DNA of 64,000 nt. Source: Isoetes taiwanensis (Eukaryota > Streptophyta > Lycopodiopsida > Isoetales > Isoetaceae). The translations under genes and the position numbers were made by a program. The number at the start of each line of letters is the position of its first letter. Position 1 is the first letter of the stretch. Where the stretch lies: assembly GCA_021234155.1 (NCBI GenBank), contig JAJEKV010000060.1, positions 1 to 64,000 on the forward strand. The letters run 5' to 3'. Shown here in pieces: positions 34,301-46,567 of the stretch. The notes beneath the pieces were generated by a model that did not search any database, was not told where the DNA came from, and worked only from the letters and a program-made list of their open reading frames with translations.

Positions 34301-35330
34301 ATAATAGAGATAAGGAAAGAAATGGAAGTCACGAGGCAAACAAAAATTGTGCAAGCATAAGGAATCCCAAATGAAAATACAAGCGTTGAGAAAATGAAGA
34401 GAATGGACCATCCATTATGAGACTCTATAAACACCCAAGAATGATGTAAATGTAGAGCACAAATAGTGAACCCCCAAGCATGCAGAATAAGAAGAATAGA
34501 ACTCCTGTCAAACGTCATATTCACATCAGACGATGAGCACTTGTCAAACTAAAAAATATAACCTCAAGAGAATGCAAAGATAGAATTTGATGAAATATCA
34601 AAGTGATATCTACCATGAAAATACTACATGCCAAATAGAATAGAATAGAAACAACGTGTAACTGGATCGAAAACAACTGAATAAGCATCTATGACTAGAA
34701 ATGGAGACTAGAAAATGTGCCATCCAAAGAGGGGGATCAACTAAGAAGAAATAATGCTAAACCGAGACCGTCCATGTGAGAATGGCAAGGACATAGAAAG
34801 ATAAGATTTACCTGGACATAAACTGTAGAATAGAATAACTCGACTGAATTTGCCTTAACCAGTGCATGTGAAAACAAGAGCAGATCACGTATAAACAGCA
34901 CCAGGTAGAAGAAGCAAGTAATTGTCTAAACCTCTCATTGTAATCTGCTACTGTGCCCGTCTGTACACAATCAAAGAACTTGTTCATCTTCTCAACCTTG
35001 TACCCTGGAGGTGTGAAATGACCCTCAAAAGTGGTCTTAAAATCAGCCCATGTAGCCTGTACGGGCCAGATCAATCAGGCATGTCTCCCACCAAACTCTT
35101 GCAAAGCCTCCTAACATTGCCTGAGCAAGCAAAGCCTTTACAGAATCCTGTGCTTTGATCAAATCAAAATAAAACTCTACTCCACGGAGCCAGGCATAGA
35201 GCGAACAAGAGGGCAGGAGGAAAGGAAGGCGCTAGAAGGAGTTGCAAAAGTGAAACCCTAAAAGTGTATTCCACTTTAATATACTGTGTCTGCATTTAAA
35301 AAAAATATATATTTTTTATTATTATTTCTT

Positions 35331-35647
35331 GGGTGAAAGCATGCTAAGGTGTACCATCTAAAGTACATTTTAGGGAGTGCAAAACTACCCAGAAAAGTAC
35401 CCAGTTCTAGATACTGGGAACTTGCATAAATGTCTCAATATACACTAGATTTACAAGTTAGCTCATTCATTTTAGTCTAATAGTATTGTTATCTATTTAA
35501 TACTACACATTGGCATGTTGTTGACTTTTATTTTGAAAGATCTTTACTGTTTTTGAAGGAAAGAAAAAATAGAAAGCACTAGTTTTAAAAGTAATGTAGG
35601 TACTTTTGAGGGTTCCAAAAGTGGTACATCATAGCGTGCTTTCATCC
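35331..35647. mobile_element. Small terminal-inverted-repeat element
   Basis: The left end GGTGAAAGCATGCTAAGGTG mirrors the right end GTGGTACATCATAGCGTGCT, which continues TTCATCC. The flanks offer TCTT on both sides as a possible 4-bp target duplication. The body is non-coding and about 317 bp, so it is MITE-sized. Superfamily is not clear. Confidence 0.55.
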
Positions 35648-36031
35648 TCTTAATTACAACAAAGCATGGCACCAGGTAAAATACTTAGACATGTATTCAA
35701 CATAGTAAGAGTATGTATTTATCGAGTTCTAGATACTGGGAACTTGCATAAATATCTCAATAAACAATAGACTTACAAGTTAGCTCATTCATTTTAGTCT
35801 CTAATAGTATTGTTATCTATTTAATACTACACATTGACATGTTGTTGACTTTTATTTTGAAAGATCTTTACTGGTTTGAAGGAAAGAAAAAATAAAAAGC
35901 ACCAGTTTTAAAAGTATCTAATGTAGGTACTTTTGAGGGTTCTAAAAGTGGTACACCATAGCGTGCTTTCACCCTCTTAATTACAACAAAGCATGGCACC
36001 AGGTAAAATACTTAGACATGTATTCAACTGT
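35404..36031 (+). repeat. 322-bp tandem duplication covering the element's right half
   Basis: GTTCTAGATACTGGGAAC begins copies at 35,404 and 35,726; both run through the right inverted repeat and the flank to ACTTAGACATGTATTCAAC. In copy 2 the right inverted repeat (to 35,974) matches the left end better than that of copy 1 does. Confidence 0.9.
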
Positions 36032-36559
36032 ATTTATACAAAATGTACAATGATATTACATTAAAAAAAGAACATTGTACTTATCCTAGCGATTATCTCC
36101 TCTAATCCTCTGAGCTAGATGCAGATCCTTTGGCATTGTGGTAAGGCGCTTTGCGTGAATAGCAGAAGGTTAGCATCACCAAATAGGCCCTTACTGCCTT
36201 CTGCAATGCAAACATGGCATAGGTCTGAAATCTGAGCTCTGTCTTAAACTATTGGGCAATCTCCCAAACCAACCTCACGAAAAAGGCGACTTTACATTAT
36301 CAAAAGTTTAGTGGACCGATACTTGCGGATCTCAAAGGCGATTAATGCGGCCTCCATCTACGAGGCTTCTTTGGGGCAGCACAGGCTCGGGGAAGAACTT
36401 GCCTAACAAGTGAATGGGGCCTAGGTTCTTGAGCCTGCTGTCATCTCTGACTAGACGAGTTGGTCTTACTCACACCATCCATGGCTTGGATGCTTGTCTT
36501 ATAATCCTTCTGGAGCTTCCTGGTGGTGAACTTGATTCTTCTTTTTGAAGGGGCATGTC

Positions 36560-37170
36560 TAGCTTATCTGTGCCCTATTTGGATGTTCGTTCTGCTTCCC
36601 TTTGGGCATACAACTCTTCTGTGTGGTGGAGCTGAGCCCTTCTGTTCATCTCTACTTTGTACCTGCCAGGCTGGGCTGCCATCTCCAGCTTTATAGGTTG
36701 TAGGAGCTCAGGAGTGTAATAATTGGAATGTCCTCCTATACAACTTCTGGGCCAGGTGAAATTTTCCCTTCCATAATGCACTCCTTGACACCCAAGTAAA
36801 GATACTGGATGCCCCTATCCTTAGGGTCATCCTTTGCTGCCACTTGAACATCTGGCGCGGTCGTTAACTCCATAATTTGTTGAGCTTCTTGTCAGTTCAG
36901 CAATATTGATGGTCTCAGATTGAGGAGGATAGTACTTGGTAAGAGTCAGGACTTGGCCGGGTTTCTCCACAAGTGTGTAGCTAGCAAGAGTAGTTCAGTC
37001 AGATGGAATACATGGTAACATACTTGGAATCCAAGCAGGAAGTAGTAAGCTAGCAGATTAAGGATGAGGTCAATTGTTTCAGGGTCTCCGACTAGCTTGA
37101 ACCCTAGCTCTGCAAAAAGTTGGGGTACAGTGCAAGTCTCAAGGCTTTGGGTTTGCTTTGTGCGGGGCAT
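36560..37170 (-). pseudogene. Unrecognised broken coding stretch
   Basis: Minus frames in order: MPRTKQTQSLETC, TVPQLFAELGFKLVGDPETI, IMELTTAPDVQV, GIQYLYLGVKE, then SNYYTPELLQPIKLEMAAQP and GRYKVEMNRRAQLHHTEELY. The codon pattern looks protein-like and the pieces are collinear, but frames change at least twice. I do not recognise the family; a retroelement gag-like or host-derived gene is possible. Nothing flanking helps. Confidence 0.35.
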
Positions 37171-37199
37171 GCTTAGAAATAAGGTGGTTACGACGGAAA

Positions 37200-40100
37200 A
37201 GACTAGGACGGCACCCAGATATGGGGGAGATATGGTGAAATGGTGGCTATGGCAGAAGTACGACGGCTATGGTGGCCAAGGAGCTCAAGGAGAGGACGAA
37301 GAAAAAAACCAATAAAAAAACTTCTAGATTAAATTTTAAAAATGTATATATTTTTCCCATATATATATTTTTTTAGCACACCAGCCCTACCGGGCCTACA
37401 TCCTTTCCTCAAATTCTAGCCTATCCACGTGTAATTTCCATCTCATCAAAATCTGAAGTGGCGTCAATCTACACCATTGAATCCCAAGTTTTATAAATCA
37501 AGGGTCGAGAAAATTAAAAATTGGCCAAGAATATAGACGGAGATGGGAGGAGGCGCAACCCAATAGCAACCCAATGTAATGGATCATCCCAGGTAATGGA
37601 TCAGCGTCTTCAGCAATAACCTCTGTTCCAATAATGTGAATGGCTATAGAATGCTGGAGTCTGTTCCAAACTTCGTTTTCCATATTTTCGCCTTGCAATT
37701 TTCTTTTGTACGGGTCAGCGAGATTGATTTTGGGCTATAGATTGAGGTTTTATTTAAGGTTAACATGGATCTTATACTTTGTCGTCTTCACAAAGAATAC
37801 TTCCACTCCATAACCTATATGTAAAACTTTCGTGGAAGCATGCTTGTATTGCCCTATTGTTGGCAAAACAACGACCACTGCTGGATTTCAAAGATGTTTT
37901 TTCTTGATGCTGCCATGGCAAGGAAGCTTGCTAATCTTTGGACAGTTTCCCACATACAGTTTCTTTGGCCTTAAAACTTGCTCCTCACAAAAAGCATTGC
38001 CAAATACCTTTCAGCAACAAGGCAACGACAAGGCAAAGGCAGCTCTGTTTTCACCATATTTTTTTACAGTTTTCCATAGATGGTTTCTTTGGCCTTGATC
38101 TCTTGCTTTCTAGGAGCTACAAGCGCAGGCGGATTATTTGAAGATTCTTTTCTCTAAAAGGAATATATTATCCTACTATGTTTGTCCAACCATGCATGAA
38201 ACTGGAACACAGGGCACCCAAATTTTGCAACCGGCCCTGATTCAACCCCGTGAAATGAATTTATGAAGTCCTTGAGCTGTGAAAGGTTTAGCTATCTTCT
38301 GTGTCAAGATGGCTTTGAAGCAGTACAGAAGCCCAACGTGCTGAGTTATTTGTCTTTTCTGTTCAGGTCCTTCTGGCATGGGAAAGGTAATGCGTACTCT
38401 TTTGCCTATGTGCTGAGCTAAGTATTTAGATAGATTTATCATGTTTCACAATCTGACAGAGATTCCTGCTTGTTTCCAATCTATGCAATTATAGGTATGC
38501 ATTTCCTTACGAGTGCTGACACGCTTTGGAAAACAATCTCGTCATAGAATTTGTCTTATGACAGAAATGGTGTTGGAGCTTAATATAAAGAACAACACAA
38601 AGACATTGATAGTGGCTGCAATAAATGCTGCAATAGATGAGATAGCAATTTACTGAAAAATGACTTAGGAGACAAAGTCGTCCGCTTAATGGTGAGTTCC
38701 ACTGATATAGTTATAATTCTTTAATTTTATTCTTGTCTAAAAATGGTTTGTTGTACGTGCAAGTCTAAGCATTTTAGCTCCATATGCCTCTGTTTCTTTG
38801 AGTTCCCAATTTCCAGATGCTACCTACAGATTTAATAATTCTTCATTGAGTATTGGTTACAACAGTGGGTTCTTCTGTTATTGCATAAACTGCCTTACCT
38901 TAAGCTAGCTACCCAGCCTGCATGAGCTATCTTGTCTCTTCTGCATTGTGCGGTTGCAGAACCCTTGTCTCTTAGTTCCTCCGCTATGAATAAAAAATGT
39001 CCCTAAATTAAAAATTTGTCCCTAGAATTATGGTAAGAACTGAAAGAAAGTGCCAACTTGATGTTGGGTATGCTCAGAAAGGAAAATGACAGCAAAGTAG
39101 AAAATTCTTTGTTTAGGGTTCCATTCTTCTCAGGTTTCAATCTATCAGCATTCTTTATCCGTGGCTAGAACTCATGATTTGTTAGTTGATACATTAAATC
39201 TGGCGAGTTGATGCTTCTGCAAGGGAGTTTCTAGTCATTGAATGATGCAAGATCTTGTAAGAACTTACTAAACGTATGTAGAAAGCTAGCTACACAGTTT
39301 GCTCTTGCATGGAACTTACTGGTTCTCCATTGTGAAATTTAACAGCTGAATGAAATATTTTGTGCTATGTGAAGGCTCTGAATCAGATAACGCGTGTGTA
39401 TGTTCTTGTTGTTTGAACATTAGGGATCCAATAGGAACCCGGCATTTGATCAATGTGTGTGGCATGAATCTGGAAGTTCTCCACCCTTCTGCCACTTATT
39501 GGATTGATTATGTTCTTTGCACCTGCAATTTTACGTCCAAATATATTGGAAAGTTGTGTTAGAAATAAAAGACAATGAGTCTACTCTGTACTACCATGTC
39601 AACATGGTACCATTATCAAGATTCCTCAAATATGTCCATGCTAAAGGGTATTTTATATCTACAAATTTGTTAATCACTTTGATCAGATACAGGGACAAGG
39701 CTTTATGCCAAACGAAGTCATATGTGACATTGTGGCAAGTACATTCACTTTTCCAATAACATCCAGCTTTGGATCTCATATGTACGAATTATAGAATTAT
39801 TGGATCTCTATTTTTCTGTAAATATTACACTGCCATATATGTTAATGGTATACAACTTTTAGCACTTGAACAGACATCATCGTATTTACATGTTTAGCAT
39901 AATGCCCTTAAGGGCACCTCTGAAAGGCCTTTGCTGAAGCTGGCATGCCTACAATCGTGCAAAATTAGTTCAAAGTGTACCTTGAGGATGGAAAAAACTC
40001 CATCTAAATATCAAGTGGATAAGCTATTGCAAACCCTCATAAAGAGCCAATAGGATTTAGAAGCAAACCAAAGAGTGCAGTTAACATCCTCTGAAGAATT

Positions 40101-42340
40101 GAGCAAACAAAAATGCCATCATATCACGCCGTGTTCTGCATTTACATAATAAATGATTCCATTTGAAATCAAGTTATCATAGGCAATCCTAAAAATTATT
40201 TTGAACGGTTATGGAGAGTACGTTTAAAATTAAGACTATTTGGCATAAAATCACGAATCTGCAGTTCTGCAGTCATAAAATGGAGTATAATATGACATGA
40301 TTAATACTCAACATATAAACTATTAACAGAAGCATTGCCTAGATAGCTTACACAAATTTATCCCTCAAATATGTCATGCATGCAGCATTAGAAACATCTC
40401 TTGTGAAGCTTAAGGCCAAACTATTGGATGTAACACAAGACTTGTTGACACAGGACTATATACTGTTCACAAAATGGTTCATGAGGGCATCTTTTCCACG
40501 GGAAGTTGGTCATCTATAAACCTTTCACTTTGCTTATAATAGGCACGTCATGATTCTCGCATACTGCAAGATCCCTTTTCCTTTTAGCAAACTATGTTTA
40601 TAGCAGTTACCTTAACCTTATAGCAGTTACTTGTATTCGTCGAAAAGAAGGCAAAGAGAAGCTTACCCAGAATCCATCTTCATAACCCATCAAATACTGC
40701 ATTATAGGTAACTACATTCGGGGAACAGGTCTTTTCCTTGCCCATTTTCTTAAAGGCAATCCTTTAAAGTTGACATGCAACTAAGATATTTGAGCATGGT
40801 GCTGCAGTTCAGCCTTTTTGCATTTTTTATAGACAAATGCAAATTATTGATGAAGCTGTAGACGTCCGAAGGCGCGGTGTCTACATCGATTCGATTACAT
40901 ACAGGTTTCTTGCAACCACCTCATATTCTTCCGGCAATCCGCATCTTTCAATGTTGACGAGCTCCAGGTTGGAACAGATTTTTTGGAAGCATTAAGAGCC
41001 AGGCTGGTATTTTACTTTCAACGATCTGTCCATCCTTTGTTTAATAGTCTTCCGTTATTTTGTTTTGGTTCCACGAGAAACCCCACCATATCTTTCATGT
41101 TCTTCTTTTGTGCTACCATTGGAGATTTTACGTATAAAATAAAAAATCAAGCTAGAACTTGTGTTTAGATTCTTAATCATGAAACAAGTCTAAGAAAATG
41201 TTGCATTTTGTTCCACCATGTGAGGTAAGTCATAAGCTAGAGCATTGTAAGAATTCTTCTATTGTAGTTCTAAGTTGAAGATGAAGCGCATCTCATGAGT
41301 AACAAGTACTTCAGTTCAAGAATGTATATTATGAATCTGTAATTTAATTTGTAACAAGCTTTTGTTCACAGAAAAATGAAGGAATGTCAAGCAAAACCAA
41401 GAAATATTGCTTTCTCATATGAATTACAAATACCAAAAGCACTGCCAATTACCACTATCTAATGACGCCAACTCTAAATTCCTGATACTCACATGTTGCT
41501 AAAGCCTAATGCTTGAAAACATATTTTTATCTTGTTTACATGTGCAATCTAAATCTACTACCAAGCCTTGACTAGTTTGGCCTTGCTATAGCCTTCTGGT
41601 GTGCCTTTTGCTAGTTTAAATGAGGCAGAAATATGAGCGATCCATATGTTGTGCTGCCAGGGGTTTTTGAGTTTTAAATCAAATTCTAAACGTGAAAATC
41701 TATAGCAGCGCAACATTTTAGAAACATCTAAAAATATCCCATCGAGTGCGCCTCCTGATGGGGGTTCTAATCAATTCAAGTGTCCTCTATGCAACGACAC
41801 CAAAATTACCTTCATCTGAGCTTCCCACAAAATATTATGGCCTTTGGGAGCAAGTGACATCTTTCTGGTCCAACCTTAACGTGGCCTCTCCTTTTTCTCC
41901 TACGTTTCCGAATTAATCCATCTTTCACACGCCTAAGCTACTTGGACCTATCACACAAGATTTTAAGAGGATTTCCTACACTAGACCTCACTACGAACTA
42001 TTCGTCCGCATTATTTAGGGTATGGCCAGTGCAATGATCGGGTCTACGGAGATCATGGCTATGATACCATTTTGACGCTCCCCGGACCTATATGATGCTT
42101 CCATCGTATAAATACGAGAAATCTTCTTTTCCGGCACTCTATCGCCAAGTCTAGTCCAACATGTATTGATTCACCGAAGAATGCCTTCAAAATTTCAAAA
42201 TAGTGTGCTTTGATTGGCTCATTTGCCTCATGTAGACCTGTAGCTTCAGTATAAAGTATAAATATGGATTGTCGTCTATATAATGTGTATAGTGATTAGT
42301 TAAAATCTCAGCACGGTAGAAGAAGGTGATAGAAGGAAAT
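37200..42340. other. No supported gene
   Basis: AT-rich sequence with short open frames only. A 45-bp phrase (CAGTTT..CA/C..TTTCTTTGGCCTT) occurs twice near 37,947 and 38,068. At 38,547-38,606 the plus frame RICLMTEMVLELN looks exon-like but cannot be extended. I see no RNA gene or repeat array. Confidence 0.45.
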
Positions 42341-42353
42341 GGCAGTATATATC

Positions 42354-42798
42354 AAAAACCATTACATTAAATTAAATTAAACCATTACATTAAACCATTA
42401 CATTACTTTTAAATTAAATCCCCCTTCAAACCCCCTTTGGTTTGGGTGCATATTCACACGGGGGGTGACTCCGGGCAACGAGAGCTGTTGGATAGGCATA
42501 TTCACCCCTTATTCCTTAATCTACACCGTACACAAAGTTCCTCGTTTGTGGGGTATGGAAGTATGGAATTTGCTATACTGTATAATAAGATTTGCAAAAT
42601 ACTATAAGATTTGAGGTAATATACTATATGGTGTTGATTTTGTACGTGCAAAAAATATTTATAGGGGCTCTCGCTGCCCTACGTCACCCCCCGTGTGAAT
42701 ATGCACCCAAACCAAAGGGGGTTTGAAGGGGGATTTAATTTAAAAGTAATGTAATGGTTTAATGTAATGGTTTAATTTAATTTAATGTAATGGTTTTT
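42354..42798. mobile_element. Foldback/MITE with 116-bp perfect inverted repeats
   Basis: Bases 42,354-42,469 are an exact reverse complement of 42,683-42,798, ending outward in AAAAACCATTACATTAAATT. Imperfect pairing continues inward (GGGCAACGAGAGC against GGGCAGCGAGAGC). The loop holds TTTGCTATACTGTATAA. A one-armed relative lies at 60,500-60,700. No coding capacity. Target duplication is unclear. Confidence 0.85.
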
Positions 42799-44094
42799 GT
42801 TATAGGTTAAAAAAATTTTTTGCCCCTTCGGGGCTAAGAACAAACAACGCGTGACTTCACACTTGGATGAGTTAATTTTCTTAAAAAAAGTACAACTGGA
42901 CAACTGTATATCTAGCATAAGTGCATGAAGCAGACATCAAACATCCCAAAGGCAGACATCAAACATCCCAAAGGATAATGCTGCATCAAACATTATGGAG
43001 CAAGAGCGGCTACCATTCTGGCTGTAAAGTAAAAAACATGTGTGATAATAGTATAGACATTTTGTAATCATTTTATTGAAACGTACGAAAAAAACCCACT
43101 AGGAAATAAACAATGGCAAGTGATAAGGAAAATAAATGAGATTATAATTTATAAGTTTGTATGTTAGATATTAGAAGCAGAAAAAGGACCTAACTAGCCC
43201 CTAGAGTAATGCATGGTCTTTGCCCCTTTATACATTAATAGCATATTATACTTGCATCTCTTCACAACCTAGCTTATTCAGTGATCTAAATATTGTATAG
43301 AGGAGCAAATGCAATGTCTCGTACATTCCACGATTCTAGAAATACAATCCACTAGTTTTGCATAAGGAATAAAAAAGTCAATGCACAACTGGAGATTCTC
43401 ACTTCCATTGAGGTGAACATATAGAATTGGTAGCATAATCTCAAGAAACACTTCTAATTCTAGTCTCAATTCCCCGCATTGCCCCAAGGGCCGCAAACTA
43501 GAAGTCCTTGCAAACTACACAAAGCAAAAATAATGGTCACGTATCGATTTGCATCATATGAGTTTGCGAATTCAACAAAGCACATTACCTTCTTTTACAT
43601 TACTAGAACTTTGAGCTGGAGCTTTATCTACATTCTGCAATGTGAAGATAACATCATCACTATCTGAGTCTGAAACAGCTCCCTCACTTAAATTGCAAAA
43701 CCGCCTTTAGGTTCACAACTATTCTCGAAGAGATGAATAATTTTGAGCTGTGTCTTCCTTAGTTGTTTGTGCAATTGCCATCGTAAGCATTGCTAGAGAT
43801 ATCAACATCCTGCAAAATTTTTTTGAACCTGCATAGAGAATACTACAGAGAATACTTTAGCATTAACGTATTTTGAGCAGCACATATGCAAAAACTTTCC
43901 AAGAACATGACAAATGCTAGCAAGGTAGTATGTAAATTCGAGCCTGGACAAAGGAAAGCAAGCCATTGCATAACTTAAAGCAATGAATTCCATGGTTTAA
44001 CAGTGTGGAATTAAGCTTAGAACAAACGAGAGAGAGCACAAATGAAAAATAGAAGATAAGATAATGCTTAGAAGGATAAGGGGTGAAATTTCAC

Positions 44095-44390
44095 CTGGAA
44101 GTATAGCTCATTCTTGGAAGGATGACCTTTATAAAATAATCTGTAATCCAACGCATTGTACCCCTTGCTTCATCAAGCAATCCAGCTTTTTCAAGAATTC
44201 TCCATGCTAGAACTGTGGCTACAAAAGCCATTGCAAAACCAAACTTCCAAGGTCCCCCCGCGGTGAAAAACCGCCCGTTGGTGCCTAGTATCAAATGCGG
44301 GAAGTTTGCCTTCGTCAGTAGTTGCCAAATAGTTGTTATTTCCGGGATCTACTTGCGAATCCCCAAATACAAACAGAGCTGGTGTGGCAA
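44095..44390 (-). pseudogene. Chimera of GDSL-lipase and GH9 glucanase fragments
   Basis: Read on the minus strand, 44,388-44,300 encodes ATPALFVFGDSQVDPGNNNY, followed by LATT. This is block I of a GDSL esterase/lipase (nucleophile Ser kept, with the common plant variant GDSQ). Within about 30 bases the sequence becomes GGPWKFGFAMAFVATVLAW, then GLLDEARGTMRWITDYFIK, then HPSKNELYFQ. That is the first conserved block of glycosyl hydrolase family 9 (endo-1,4-beta-glucanase), lacking the Y-Y-D-A-G-D core. It stops at a donor-like CAG|GTGAAA (44,094). One-base indels occur at about 44,300 and 44,125. Two unrelated secreted-enzyme exons joined head to tail suggests capture by a transposon. It is not a working gene. 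Confidence 0.7.
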
Positions 44391-45249
44391 AGCATATGTA
44401 CTCATTGTCCGGAGAAACAAAAACGAGTGCCATCTTAGCTTCCACCCCCATCACAAAAATCTAACTTCAGCTCATTCTTTTAGATTAGGTAGACCTACAT
44501 TTGAGATTGGATGTAAAAAGACAAAATCACAATCCCGATAAATGATCTTGCTCCAATTTTACTGGAGATTGAGAGCCATTAGCTCAGATTCGGCAAAAAA
44601 ATAATGTAGACATAACTTAGCTTTAAAGGGTCCTTGAACGGTAGTTGAGCCTTGAAGCTTGCATGGGCATTGATATGGATAGTAATAGAGCAGTAAACAT
44701 GTACACATAATTTATGGCGCCTCCAGAAAGAACAGGGGAAGAAAGTTTACCTTGGTTTTGGTTCCAGGCCAGGGACGGATTGACGATACACCTAAAACCC
44801 CATATCTGACCTTTCTACCGGGTATAATGGCGAAGCTTTCAATGCTTCGCGTGGAGGGATCGCATTGCCGTTGTTTGGGGTAGTTTTAAAACGTAAGCAT
44901 CTACAGAAATCTGAGTCAGAATAGTGTTCTGATCATGTGTATGCCAAAATCTGCAAAATCTAAAACTAGAGATATGTGTCTGGAACTCCCGAGCTCTGGC
45001 TGCAGATGAAACCTCCCGAGCTCTACGGGTTGTAGGAGAAACCCCAACTCGGATTTGCCCTAGAACTTTTTATAAAGGCCCAAAACTTGATATCCGCCTT
45101 TGACAAATCCGTTGCTTCAAATATGTTGCAAACATTTTGCTTCAAATCCAATATGTTGCAAATCCGCTGCTTCAAATCCGGCCAACCCCAACAGTGGTTC
45201 ATGGCCAAGCTTTAGGGCAAACGAGGCTTGCATGTTCAGCCCCTAAAAT

Positions 45250-45455
45250 AAAAAGAGGGCTTTTGTTGTGAGCCCTTGGATGTTAGACCATTGAAAAAAA
45301 AAAAAGCTAAATCAACGACTAAGAAATGGTGCACTCTAGATGTACGCATTAGTACATCTATTCGAATACGCCATGAAATCTTAGGAAAACCTTTGTGAAA
45401 AGCGTACAAAAACACAAAGAAAACCCCCTGTTATTATGCTACATATTCCTAATTA
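45250..45455 (+). repeat. Repeat family R3, copy 2
   Basis: AAAAAGAGGGCTTTTGTTG, then GGTGCACTCTAGATG, then GTGAAAAGCGTACAAAAACA and CCCCCTGTTATTATGCTACA. The last 130 bp are nearly identical to 61,678-61,800, and the ends match 28,800-28,930. Confidence 0.85.
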
Positions 45456-45717
45456 CAAAGCACCTATATAACCTAATCATTTAAGACTTGTAACAAATTA
45501 TATAGAGCGACAATTTATTAGCTATCACGTTCCTAAAGATCAAGAACTTGTCTAAAAATGCTATTGTGAATGGAATGAAAGACCAAAAGCAATGGAAACC
45601 AATTTTCAAAAAGATCTTCTCCAACTCTAGTGTTGTTTACCACCTCAACTTTAAAAAGCGAGTGAGCTGAAATAGAGCAGACAAATCCAACTATACATGC
45701 AATTGAGATAAAAAAAC

Positions 45718-46567
45718 CAGTGTTGTTTACGTACCCACGTTTACATACGCCCCGTACCTTCCTCACAGTACTATACGTACTATACCTATAAGTTGACAGG
45801 TCAAATTGAGCTCTTGTTTTATTAGTACCGTACTTAATATATTAATACATACAGTGCGTATGATACGTACTTTAAAAAAAAAAGCGTCCAAATGACATTG
45901 ACCAATAGAATTGGTAAAAAAGGAATGGAATTTCCAATGGAATTGTAGTTTAAAAAAAAACCAATCTTCTTGCAAATAAAAACCCAAACCCTCTGTGGTT
46001 GTGCCCTCTTTCTTCTTACCCTAGCCGCTGAATCAAAATGGAGATGGAGATGCAGACCCACCTTTCTCCTTGTTTTGTTATGGCAGGAGGCAGGGCTTCT
46101 CCTTAATACTTCAGTAGCTTGCATTCATGCCAGGAAAGAAATACAGAGGTCAGCGGCGGTTAATAGCTTTGGATGCAACAAATGAGCAACAATTACTTAA
46201 ATTAATTTGTCTGTGGGTGTAGATTGCAAACTAGAATATATAACTCTTAAATAGACATATTGAAAAGTTGGAGAAATACTTAATTTTCTAGAGTAATATA
46301 TTCTGGTTCTTATTTAAAACTTGAAATTCTTCACACTAGTTGTTATTGCAACTATTTCAACTGCAATACAAGAAATAATAGTTCTAAAAAATTACAGGAA
46401 GTACTTAACGTATTGTACGTAAAATACATATTTTACGTATTTAATAAGTATTTTATAATTCCACAAAATGTATTTAAAGTACTTTTTAAATGAGAGGTAT
46501 GCATACGGTATTAATACGTTAAGTACGTATAATACCCATACCGTACTAAACGTACCTGACAACACTG
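45718..46567. mobile_element. Non-autonomous hAT-like element
   Basis: Starts CAGTGTTGTTTACGTAC and ends GTACCTGACAACACTG, i.e. terminal inverted repeats CAGTGTTGT. The flanks are TAAAAAAAC on the left and TAAAAAAC on the right, an 8-bp target duplication with one extra A from slippage. CAGTG ends plus 8-bp duplication define hAT. ACGTAC-type sub-terminal motifs crowd both ends. Length 850 bp; no transposase frame seen. Confidence 0.75.

Larger units (their letters stand above)
30716..34915 (+). mobile_element. Repeat insertion splitting gag (LTR-like copy C and interior)
   Basis: Between the two gag halves lies 4.2 kb containing the full LTR-like copy C (31,461-32,527) and a purine-rich interior (32,528-34,900). 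The 30,716-31,410 part is unassigned. A clear target-site duplication could not be found at the junctions, so the insertion may have rearranged or deleted a few bases. Confidence 0.5.
29840..35210 (-). pseudogene. Ty3/gypsy-type gag, interrupted
   Basis: The N-terminal half (34,916-35,200) reads WLRGVEFYFDLIKAQDSV, then TWADFKTTFEGHFTPPGYKV, then KMNKFFDCVQTGTVADYNER and FRQLL. The second half resumes at about 30,715 with PHCPAMDKVKLCSRFVKGL. It continues through a basic linker to a zinc knuckle, CFRCRGTGHTRNNC (C-x2-C-x4-H-x4-C, 30,283-30,324), then shifts frame into an Arg-rich tail ending near 29,900. About 4.2 kb of repeat DNA separates the halves. Between gag and the pol-like end there is only a short gap, so nearly all of pol is missing. 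No 5' LTR is seen above 35.2 kb. Confidence 0.75.

Noticed and set aside
38547-38610. Exon-like frame RICLMTEMVLELN, recalling a MIF4G-type protein
   Set aside because: Too short, cannot be extended on either side, and no splice sites fit.
42826-42845. GCCCC-TTC-GGGGC hairpin after a T run, like a rho-independent terminator or Helitron end
   Set aside because: Plants do not use such terminators, and there is no CTRR at the right distance; the copy at 60.8 kb lacks it as well. It is a conserved feature of the foldback family.
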